A DNA stretch of 64,000 nucleotides from Whitmania pigra (taxonomy: Eukaryota; Annelida; Clitellata; Hirudinida; Haemopidae), in the NCBI GenBank assembly GCA_021613335.1, contig JAJTWR010000374.1, positions 1,162,501 to 1,226,500 of the forward strand, written 5' to 3'. Position numbers and translations under genes: made by a program. The notes below the pieces were generated by a model. That model was not told the origin of the DNA. It ran no database searches and was given only the letters and a program-made list of their open reading frames with translations. Positions 46,301-55,713 of the stretch are shown piece after piece. Every line of letters starts with the position of its first letter. The first letter of the stretch is position 1.

Positions 46301-47035
46301 AAAATTAAAAAAATAAAAATAATTAAGAAAGACAATCAATGTTTAATAAATATGATCCAATCAATCACATGTTATTGCCATTAGTAGCTTGTTATGTTAA
46401 GTAGCATGACCTAAACTCAACTTTTAAAGTGGGAGAAGTAAACAAATTATTCGTAAATTTATTGACTGATTAACAATTTAGGCTTTTTCAATTAACTAAT
46501 TAATTAATAATTAATATTAATTATAATCTCTAAAGCCCCTCACGATTTCTTTGTCAACTAGAGTTCTATTCTTCAAAACTCCATAGAGTTGGTGATGGAA
46601 AAATAATGGAGGAAGTTTGTTATTGAACTTTGATGCTGGAAACAGATCTTGCAAATATTTTAATGCCTCTTTCACATCAATAAATTCTGTTTTTGGGAGG
46701 AAATAAGTTTGCAAATAGAATATTTTAAATGAAACATATAAATACCGAAGTAATAATTATAACAAATTACAATTTACAAATGTAAAATAATATTCACAAA
46801 CATATCATGCTGGCCCAACAGCCATTCATTTACGACAATAAAAAGATTGCTTACAATCCTGGTTAATCAACATTGACTGATTAAGAATTACGGCCCTGTA
46901 ATCTCGTCTACAAAACCAAAGACTTGCTGCACTACCTTTAAACTCATTTGAGATGTCCATCATGAGTTCAGCGTTGAGCACTTTTGATGAAGAACGAGGT
47001 TTTCTGGCGGATTTTCTACTTCTTTTCAGATTCAT
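43337..47035 (-). CDS. STK19: STK19 (winged-helix protein)
   Basis: Seven exons, 47035-46936, 46686-46544, 46098-45957, 45708-45615, 45313-45157, 44320-44232 and 43376-43337, with matching phases, give 254 residues, about the length of human STK19. Landmarks: basic N-terminus MNLKRSRKSARK (nuclear localisation-like); KLPPLFFHHQLYGVL; LKLFKLSSNPREVCLAFTED; VLSVRDVGSWWLTVPNSGLF; RKTKFKEILLS; LGLMYHLYDLIGADVVE; and a 13-codon last exon reading CIPTASSLLFKLL. Earlier described as a kinase, STK19 lacks a kinase fold and is now regarded as a winged-helix DNA-binding protein acting in transcription-coupled repair. No damage is seen. A foldback transposon begins 55 bp upstream of the start codon, and PHF5A is transcribed divergently beyond it. 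Confidence 0.95.
43372..43562. repeat. Two-copy tandem duplication at STK19 last exon
   Basis: The block gatgctgaaatgaaatattt through cattaattg is present twice with a few changes, spanning the acceptor region of STK19's last intron. The duplication may have copied the acceptor (tttcag) sequence. Confidence 0.8.
44092..44215. repeat. acaacaaatgtttac minisatellite
   Basis: Several copies of acaacaacaaatgtttacac in STK19's last intron. The Gln/Phe-rich plus-strand frame here arises from the repeat and from STK19 exon 6 read backwards. Confidence 0.85.
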
Positions 47036-48614
47036 TTTACTTGACTAACAACAACCAAATTGTTTCTCGTATTAATACCATTTCTTTGTCGGTAAAACCG
47101 TTCGAGACGGACGCACACATTTTAATGAGATGCTAAGAAAAAATAAAGCTCCACCCCTAAACAAATTAAACTCCGCCTAAAATGAGTAAAAGTGAATCTT
47201 TTATCCGCAATATATATTAAGTCATTTACATAGAAGTCTCTAATAAAGTTTTATTATAATTTTGGAAATACTTGACGTCTGACATTAGCAATCGAGTGTT
47301 TAAAGTTTACGCTTTGCCTAACCCTAACCCTACCCTAACCCCTAACCCTATCCCCTAATCCTAACCCTACCCTAACCCCTAACCCTACCATATCCCCTAA
47401 TCCTAACCCTACCCTAACCCCTAACCCTACCCTAACCCCTAACCCTACCATATCCCCTAACCCTACCCTATCCCCTAATCCTAACCATAACCCTACCCTA
47501 ACACTTGAGCGGATCTATTCGGAGCCTAAATATGCGGACCGTTTTCCCTAAAAAGAGATATACCTAAAAATATTACGGATCAAAGATTTACTTTTACTCA
47601 TTTTAGGCGGAGCTTAATTTGTTTTGGGTGGAGCTTCATTAAAGTAGAGCATCTCATTAAAATGTGTGCGTCCGTCTCGAACGGTTTTACCTTCTTTGTC
47701 ACTTCAATTAGCATGAATTTCAATTTCAATCCAATTTACAAATTAAACTCAAACACAACTAAACACAACACCAAAATTGTTATTAACTAGAGCAAAATTT
47801 AGTGGGTAAAAGTGATCTCACACTGGTACCGAAAGATTTGTTACAAGCTTTCATTCAAGTTTAAATGTTGATATTACTTTATAGCAATTTTACTTTATAA
47901 CATTAAAGAGTTTAAAATTGCTCACTTATAAGGTTCATAGTATCTACTGAGTACTTTACTGTTTACAATTTTAATATGACAATTTAATATTTTGCAAAAA
48001 ATATTTTACCATCTAGAGTTTATAAAAAAAATTAATTTTAAAACATTTTTATTCCATACCCGGCCCATCAACGCAATGACATACTAATAAGATTTTCTTC
48101 GGGCGAAATAATGTAGCCTTATTAATTGCAAAAATAGAATTGTTATTACTCCGTCTGCATTTAACTTAGTGGCAGTTATTTTCAAGTCTGGATGTTTCAG
48201 TAGTTAGTTAATAAGTAAATCAATAAAGCAGCCGTGTATTTAGAAAAATCATTTAATAAGTAAATAAGCAACACTTAATAGCTTTTCTGAAGAAGTTGCG
48301 CATAATGCAAGGGCAGGCGTTAACCATGTTCTAATTTTTTAAATTCAATATATTTATTATTTTACGCTGCAGTTAATCACGTTGTAACAACATTTTATTT
48401 AACAATAACTAATTAACTATAATTAAAAAATTCTTTAATTATTTTGTTATCTAGTAATAAAATTTTAGGATTTCAAATAAAACGATTATTAGTCTTTGCA
48501 ATAAAATATTAAGTTCGTGGAGTTGTTTGGGCGTTAATGGGCTTTGTTGTGTCAAGAAATTCATCTTAATATTATTTCACCACTGACGAGACTTAAAAAA
48601 GATAAAATTTAATA
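47036..48614. other. Divergent STK19/PHF5A intergenic region
   Basis: Head-to-head spacer of about 1.58 kb, of which 601 bp is the foldback element. It must hold both promoters. The remainder is AT-rich with no recognised gene. Confidence 0.7.
47091..47691. mobile_element. Foldback/MITE element with 9-bp target duplication
   Basis: Long terminal inverted repeats of roughly 115-120 bp: ggtaaaaccgttcgagacgg at the left end is mirrored exactly at the right end, and the arms continue through aagctccaccc and ctccgcctaaaatgagtaaa. Perfect 9-bp direct repeats ttctttgtc flank it (47082-47090 and 47692-47700). Nine-bp duplications and long inverted repeats point to a Mutator-like origin; no transposase is encoded. 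The core (about 47317-47503) is degenerate telomere-like ccctaaccctaccctaaccc sequence. Confidence 0.9.
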
Positions 48615-49575
48615 ATGGCCAAACATCACCCAGATTTGATTTTTTGTAGGAAACAACCTGGCGTCGGTAAGTGTCTACCTATTTTATGTTTCTAAATGTA
48701 GTTAATGATAATATTTAAAGTAAATTAAGTTTACGTTGATATTTTTTTTAACGTATGTATTAATAGCTTTTCCGCTGAATGATTTAAAAAGCGAATATTT
48801 TATTATAACTTAGTATTGTATCCTATGTTATGATTTTGTGTGTTAAGTCTATAATAATGAATTTTTAGATATTATTCAAACATTACTAATGTTTATTTTG
48901 CTTTTATTTTTAGCTATTGGAAGACTTTGTGAGAAATGTAAGTTTTTTTTGCTTTCTATTTATTGACTCTAATAATTAGAATTTCTTTAGATGGTTTGTT
49001 GTGAATGTTAAAAAAAATTAGTTTCATGTAGTTACAAAATAAGGCAGTTATGGTTTGGAGTTTGTAAACATAGCCTCAAACAAATTCCTGATGTGCAGCA
49101 ACATTTAAATCACTGACTAACAATAACATCTGATTATCTTGCAGGCGACGGAAAATGTGTGATTTGTGACTCGTACGTGCGTCCGTGCACCCTCGTCAGA
49201 ATCTGCGACGAGTGCAACTACGGCTCGTACCAGGGAAGGTGTGTCATCTGCGGTGGACCTGGTGTTTCCGATGCCTACTACTGCAAGGAATGTACTGTCA
49301 CTGAGAAAGATGTTAGTATTTTCAAACATGTTATTTATTTCTATGCCTTGTAATTAATATTAATTCTAATATTGTACATTACTAATGCACTTGTTATTTG
49401 CATTTACAATTATTTGGATTATTAATTATTCTTATATTTTATAAAAATTGAAGGATTCGCTAATTTTTTAATACTTATGTTTCAGAGGGACGGATGTCCA
49501 AAGATTGTAAATCTAGGAAGTGCCAAGACGGATTTGTTCTACGAAAGAAAAAAATATGGTTTTAAAAAAAGGTGA
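48615..49575 (+). CDS. PHF5A: PHF5A, SF3b complex subunit
   Basis: Four exons, 48615-48666, 48914-48937, 49145-49311 and 49486-49575, join in frame to 110 residues, the same length as human PHF5A and nearly identical to it. It starts [20 protein letters not shown]. Multiple CxxC pairs (CEKC, CVIC, CDEC, CVICGG, CKEC) coordinate zinc in the family's knot-like fold, and it ends [11 protein letters not shown]. It is a core subunit of the SF3b part of U2 snRNP, which recognises the intron branch point, so it acts in the nucleus. Exon 2 is only 24 nt. Transcribed divergently from STK19. Confidence 0.98.
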
Positions 49576-51819
49576 TTTTAGGTGATATCAAAGTGCTTAT
49601 TAATTTGTTTTTTAAACTGGAGTCTTTGATTCGTCATAATAAATGTTCACTAAATGTTGTCTAATTGCTTCCAAACAATTTTGTCGATCGGAGATTTTAA
49701 GTACAATTCAAAAAAAGAAAATATTCTAAGTAATATATATTATATTTGAATGTTATATCCAAAATGATGCTTTATCGCTCAGTTTAAACATCTCTATTTA
49801 ACATTTCAAAGTCTAAAACTCTAAACTCGTGTTAGTTAATAAGATTTCCAACAGATGATGAAAACTCAAGGCTTATATTATTGACAAAAAGTAGTTTGAT
49901 AAAAGAGTGCTCATTATTTTAATTAATCAGGATCCATCTCATAGTGTGCTCAAGCTCTTTCCTTAATAAAAAAGCCAAGCCTTGACCCTAGCTATCCTTC
50001 CAACTATAGACGTACCTCCAATGCTTCCACTGCAAGATTGGATTTGGGTGTCATCTTATTACTAAATCTCCCAATTTCTCTTCTTTCCAATCTGTCTGCC
50101 GACCTAGTGTCTCAGTAGAAGCCTCAGCATCGTTTGACTTCTGTCATCAGTCATCATACACTGCTGGAAAGTATGAATTGGACTTATATTATATTAGACA
50201 GTGTTTGGGATGGCTTAATGAACCTCATGACTTCACTCTGACTCCGGTATTGATGGCTTATGACCCTTGGCTCCACTCCAATCTATCCAGCATATTTCAA
50301 TAGGTTAAGCTCGCTGGTCATACTAACCGTAATCCTAGGCACTCGACTCTTCACTACTTTCACCTCGCCTCTGTCTGACATCGTCAAAAATTCCGATGTT
50401 AGGATTCCTAACATCATTGTGCGGACACAATCGGCGCCTCCAAATTAGCTAACTAGTCTGATAAAACTGTACTGGTTAGCCCTACATTTCAGAATGATTT
50501 TAAAAACATCTTCACATATCGTACCTTGATCATATTCAATCCATCCTATCTCAACCGTCTTAGTCATCGCAGCTAAATTCCTGATAACCTTCGCTCTTCA
50601 TCTGCGATTCGCCATCACAGAGCTTTTCCCACAAATTATCCGCAGTCTGGAACAGCCTGCCCCTCATTGTTCGTTCCAGCCGAACTTATTAAGCGTCAGC
50701 TGGAGACCCAACTCTTCAAAGCATCCATCCAAGAACCATAAGGCGCCATAAAAATAGGTTACTATGATTGTTAATAAAATGTCTAAAACTAAGTAGAATT
50801 TAACAATTTTTTGTTACTTTCAATTTTAAGCGGATTCTATTGAGCTTAGAGCAAATCAGCTTAGGCTATGCAAAAGTGCAAGCATTTCAAAGATTATTCA
50901 CGAAGTTTGGAATTATTACTATTTTTTTTGGTTCGGTGCATCCAATAGTAATGTTCCAAACTGAAACTTGAAATTATCGAAGAAACGATTGACGACTGAA
51001 TTTGTCATTTGTGTAAAAAGGTAAATCAGGAATATGCGTAGATGAGTCATGTCTCTGAAACATGTGGTACTTCATTCGACTCAATTATATAAAAAAGAAT
51101 TTTATGAGCAGTCACGAATGATTGAAAGCGGAAACATCGAAATAATTTGTGATTATTGACTGCACGTTATACATTTTTGAATGTCGATATTTATAGAGTT
51201 GATAATTTTTACAGAATTGAGTTACAACTGCACACAACTCGACAGTTTTGATGCCATCAAGTTCAAAGGGAACATCAAGATAGGCACTAGTTAAGTGTTA
51301 AATGTTTTGTGCATTGCTGTATGTACTGGATTATTCAAAGAAAGAATTTCCCGTTTCAAAGAAGAAAACTTAAGCAATCACGTTCACTAACGTATTTAGG
51401 TTAAAGAAATTCGTCATAAAATGGATTGTGAGACTTAACAAAATTGGTTTCATGAACTTGAAGACCTTGACCTTAAATTCAACCCTCGGAAAAATTGTTA
51501 CACTTCATTATTCGGCGCACGTCTGGACAAATGATATTATCATTCATCAAAGAAATTTAAAATTTAAAACTTGCTTTCTCACAACCTTCATATCGTCATC
51601 AATGGGGAGCTAATGATTAATTCTTAATTAACTAGCTAATTGAGATAACCCTGACGACAAAACATTAACTAATGTTTGTATTTAATTATAATGCTGTTAC
51701 ATTTGAAATCTTTCTAATAAAATATTCCTTAGCAAAAATCAAGATTATACCATTTCACACCAAATCCTAAACTCTCAATTTAGCTGTCATAAATTCTAGA
51801 TGAAATCCAATATTTCTTT
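49576..51819. other. Intergenic with LINE remnant
   Basis: PHF5A 3' flank, then a decayed LINE fragment (listed separately), then unclassified AT-rich sequence. About 45 bp at 50957-51000 (aactgaaacttgaaattatc onward) recur at 62337-62380, a dispersed repeat of unknown type. Confidence 0.55.
49965..50745 (+). mobile_element. Decayed LINE reverse-transcriptase 3' fragment
   Basis: Frameshifted pieces read like the C-terminal part of a non-LTR retrotransposon ORF2: AKPSLDPSYPSNYR near 49971 (family NYRPIS), LYWLALHFRMILK near 50468 (family LHWLPV..RI.FK), NPSYLNRL near 50541 and VWNSLPLIVRSS near 50648 (family LWNSLP..VR), then RQLETQLF near 50694. Stops and frameshifts show it is inactive. 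A CR1/L2-like clade is my best guess. Confidence 0.72.
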
Positions 51820-53385
51820 TGTTGGACACTGAACTTCGTCCTACTTGCATCATCACACACAAACTCCAGGCGCACAACACTAGGAACGTCGGACACAGAA
51901 CTTCGGCTCACAACTCCGCCAGGCCACAAACGTGCAGGACAGCAACAGTGACTCAGCGCATAGCAGTGGACTCCTTTGTTTGAAGTCCTAGCGAAAGTCT
52001 ATTTAAACAACAGCAGGAGACTCTCGTCAGCTCGCCTCGTTCGTCTCCAACTTCGCTTGGTTTTGACTCATTCCTCGTTTCTGCTTGGCCGCATCGGCTC
52101 TTGTCTCGATGGGCTCTCGACGCTTGTCTCCGGACTCTATCTCGTGTTTGTTAATAAATCTCTGTTAGTTTTATGTTGCAGTTACGTACGCAACAAATTG
52201 GTGACCCCGTCAAGTAAAGATCATCAGTTGAAGATCTCTTCAACATCAACCTTCTTCAGGACATCGCAGCAACAAATTGGTGACACACCATGCATGTAAC
52301 CAGGACATCAACCAGTCACCGCAACAATTAGTGACTCCAACACCAGCGACCGTCTGATCGGGCTAGAGACAACACGAGCAGAGGACAGGCTAGAGACCAT
52401 CCGAAGAGAGCACAGGCTACGCACCACCCGGGGAGAACACAGGCAACACAAGAGCTCACTCAGCAGGAACAGTTCTCTACCCATATACAACACATCCGGA
52501 GTGTGCTTGTACTACGATCTAGAGAAGGCCCAACACCCCTGCTCCTTGCAACATCAAACCTCAAAGCAACGAAGGCTTCGACCGCCAAGGCTGAGTAACA
52601 GCAGTTGGGAATCATCCGCCCCTCTTCCAGCCTACCCATGGGTATCAAATCTCTTCACTCATTTTTTTTTTCTCGGCAGATGGCCAGTTGTTAGGCATTC
52701 GCCACGTAAGAACAACTGCCTACTATCCTGCTACAACATAACGGTGGACCGTCAACTCATCGCGCAAAACGCCACCAACACCTGGACTGATCTCCTGCCC
52801 ACGGTTCATCCGGGCAATCATCATGGAAGACCTCCAGTGATCACTAACCGTGCTCTTTTACGGGACAACTTTAAAAGGCAACAACCAAACCAGCAACACT
52901 ACTGGCTCAACCTCAAACACGTTCCGGACAAAGTTCACTGGCCCAAGAGACTCGAAGACTACGAGTCCTGATTTTTCGTTCGCCAGCTTGCTCTCTGGTG
53001 GGGGAGTATTGTTGGACACTGAACTTCGTCCTACTTGCATCATCACACACAAACTCCAGGTGCACAACACTAGGAACGTCGGACACAGAACTTCGGCTCA
53101 CAACTCCGCCAGGCCACAAACGTGCAGGACAGCAACAGTGACTCAGCGCATAGCAGTGGACTCCTTTGTTTGAAGTCCTAGCGAAAGTCTATTTAAACAA
53201 CAGCAGGAGACTCTCGTCAGCTCGCCTCGTTCGTCTCCAACTTCGCTTGGTTTTGACTCATTCCTCGTTTCTGCTTGGCCGCATCGGCTCTTGTCTCGAT
53301 GGGCTCTCGACGCTTGTCTCCGGACTCTATCTCGTGTTTGTTAATAAATCTCTGTTAGTTTTATGTTGCAGTTACGTACGCAACA
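51820..53385 (+). mobile_element. Non-autonomous LTR retrotransposon, 1.57 kb
   Basis: Two 376-bp LTRs, 51820-52195 and 53010-53385, begin TG and end CA, and I see one difference between them (c/t near 51869 and 53059). Four-bp flanking repeats cttt fit a target duplication. A primer-binding-like site, ttggtgaccccgtc, follows the 5' LTR; a purine tract ggtgggggagta precedes the 3' LTR. The LTR contains AATAAA near 52152. The 814-bp interior has no gag or reverse transcriptase domain; its longest frame (52501-52971) is unrecognised and may be a fusion of element ends. It probably depends on a related full-length element. Confidence 0.9.
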
Positions 53386-54429
53386 CTTTACAGCGTGTTA
53401 TCAGCAACTGATCGTTAAGCAATAACAGGCATAGGTGTGGTTTGGACAGGTAATAGACCCACTTACTAGCCGAATAATTACTGAATAAATTCAATTATAA
53501 ATTTTATAAATTAAGCCCTGTTGCCCACTACAATATTTGTTTTTGAATTTAAGAAAAAAAAATTACTTGGGTAAGTGAACAAGCAATAGGGCGTCCATCT
53601 TGTGATGGTATAAAAAATTCTAAAAAGGGCAAAAACATTTTCATTATTGCCATCCTCTTTCTCATCATCACTTTCGTCATTATTAATGTTGTCATCTTTT
53701 AATGTCAGAGGAGACAACAATGAACATCTACATCTTCTTTTTAAATTCGCCAACAAACCAAGTTATAGATGTGTTATTTAATTTCAATTTTTTAATTATA
53801 AAGTGCACATTGTTTGCCAAATGAATATATATTGTTATAACCGCGCAATAAAAATAATTAAGATTAAATTGCAAAATAATTAAATCATTATTTAATTTCA
53901 CTTGTTAACGAATATTCAGCACTAAGGCCTGTTACGCAATCTTATACTGCTAACTCAATTAAGCAAGCAATTGTTTTTGTATTTGGATTTAGCCGATTTT
54001 TTGAGTGCCTTGTGCATGCGGATAGGATATGAAGGCACTTCTTAATCGATCCACCATTTATATAGCGCCCCCTACCCGAGGGCGCTCACTGGCAGGAAAA
54101 CAACCCTCTGAGCCAACTCGAATGCCGTTATTTACCATCTCCTAGTTAACTAAATATTTGACGAGCAAACCTAATAATAAACCTTGCATAAATTAGGCCC
54201 CGTCGTTTATAACCATATCATCATCGTCATCATCTTCGTCCTTAAAAAATGTTGTCATTTTTTAATGTCAGAGAAGACATCAACGAACAATGATCTACGA
54301 GGATGCATCTTTGCCAACCAACGTAATTATTTATGTGTTATTTAATTTCAATTTATTAGTTACAAACGGTCCATTGTGTGCCAAGTGAATATAAGGACAA
54401 CCATCACTGATGCTCAGACATCTCCTAAG
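53386..54429. other. Upstream region of peptide gene, with duplicated block
   Basis: Two diverged copies of one block lie at about 53650-53835 and 54220-54400 (shared features: ttttaatgtcagag, gtgttatttaatttcaattt, ttgccaaatgaatat versus gtgccaagtgaatat). The second copy directly precedes the secreted-peptide gene and so includes its probable promoter; the first copy has no coding exon after it. A hairpin SINE lies between them. Confidence 0.65.
53945..54105 (-). mobile_element. Hairpin SINE, reverse-strand copy
   Basis: An uninterrupted copy of the element at 18.8-19.3 kb. Minus-strand order: 7-bp stem AGCGCCC/GGGCGCT (54064-54070 and 54080-54086), tatataaatggtggatcgat, then 8-bp stem AGTGCCTT/AAGGCACT (54004-54011 and 54032-54039), then aatcggctaaatccaaatac. 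Both stems are exact. Confidence 0.75.
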
Positions 54430-55024
54430 ATGAAGACTGCTTGTGTTTTCCAGATTGCAATCCTGATGCTCGCCTGCGTCGTGGGTTGGTTATTGGTTCT
54501 CAGCGTTGTATATTTTATATAGAATTATTCAAAAATTTGTTAGAATTTTACTAGCATGTGATGACGTAAGCTTACTCTCTGTCGTTTTAAAATGAATTTT
54601 GTTAATTTATTTATTTGATTGTAGTCCGTTGCATAACTGAGATGGAATTCTGGTAAAAGTTTACGTTGCTTTTAAACAGTTTCTGAGGCTCTGCCTGGAT
54701 TTGAGCTAGTTCCTGGGCCTCCATGCAATATAGTAAAAAATTTATAAACTGTGCATTTTTATTTTGCATTATTAAAAATGCAATTTGAAATAAATCGAAA
54801 TGATCGGATTACAGCTTACCAAGTGGTGCGAGTTGCCCTACTTCTGTGCTGGTGACAAGTGTTGTGAGCTGCATTTTGATTATTTCTTTTTTAATCTTAA
54901 TTTGAAATTTTAAAAATAATTTCCAGAATATACTTTTTTATACTCAGAATATAATTGTGACCTGATTTTTAAAAATATTTGTTTTTAAACAGATAAAGTG
55001 CAAATAGTGATTAAATGGCCCTAA
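54430..55024 (+). CDS. Small secreted cysteine-rich peptide
   Basis: Four small exons, 54430-54484, 54680-54732, 54815-54863 and 54993-55024, with GT-AG borders, are the only phase combination that stays open and give 62 residues. It begins MKTACVFQIAILMLACVV, a textbook signal peptide, with likely cleavage near residue 22. The mature part is about 40 residues and starts LPGFELVPGPPC. It has four cysteines spaced C-x6-C-x5-C-x4-C, so two disulphides are expected. If intron 3 is retained, the frame reads CC at the last position and ends differently. I do not recognise a family; it could be a neuropeptide, an antimicrobial or a toxin-like peptide. No protease dibasic site was seen before the cysteines. 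Too short and split for ordinary ORF detection, so transcript support is needed. Confidence 0.65.
54607..54645 (-). mobile_element. Ultra-short retroposon, copy 8
   Basis: On the minus strand, atctcagttatgcaacggac onward plus TACAATCAAATAAATAAATT tail. It is truncated at the 5' end and sits in intron 1 of the secreted-peptide gene. Flanking repeats are weak. Confidence 0.65.
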
Positions 55025-55713
55025 ATAAACAACGACTTCAAAGTGACTATGGCCTGCTTATTCAACTGGATAAAAGAATACCAAAAGACATATTAAAATT
55101 ATTTGTAATTTGACTGAATTAAAGTGATGTTATACCAAATTACATTGATAGATAATGCGATCGAATTTATGTTGCATATCTTTTGTTTTTAAATAAAACT
55201 AAACAAAATATTTTTAAAAATCGGTTTAGAAGATTTATTAAACGATATCAAAGACAGCTAGGTGATCTCTGAACTTTACAAATTACTATTATGAATAATA
55301 AAAATGTATTTAAATAATTGAATAATCTTATTTAAAAATGATATGAATTGTTTGAACAGATCGGAATATCTCATATTATCATTTCAATTACGGGTATTTG
55401 GTGCATTTAAAATCATTTTGAGCTATAAACTATTTGAATATTATTTTAAATTATTATGAAATAGTAAGGGACAGGGAATTTTCTGAGCGGAGTTTGTTTT
55501 ATCCAATGAGCTTTGCAGAACACAGCACATTGATATATTGATATAGAATATTTTTCAACTAGTCTCTTTTTGTATACAATTTAAATTCCATTTATTAATT
55601 CATAAAATGGTTTTAATTGTTACATATTTAAAATGGTCACTCAGTGCAATTTTATGTAAGTTAAATAAGATATCATAAATCCCACAACCACAATGTTTTT
55701 CGAGACTGCCCGA
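55025..55713. other. Convergent 3' flanks, no gene recognised
   Basis: AT-rich sequence between the peptide gene and the M13 peptidase stop. Nothing coding was seen. Confidence 0.6.

Noticed and set aside
47317..47503. Chromosome end or true telomere array
   Set aside because: The repeats are degenerate, short and enclosed by inverted repeats with a target duplication; genes continue on both sides.
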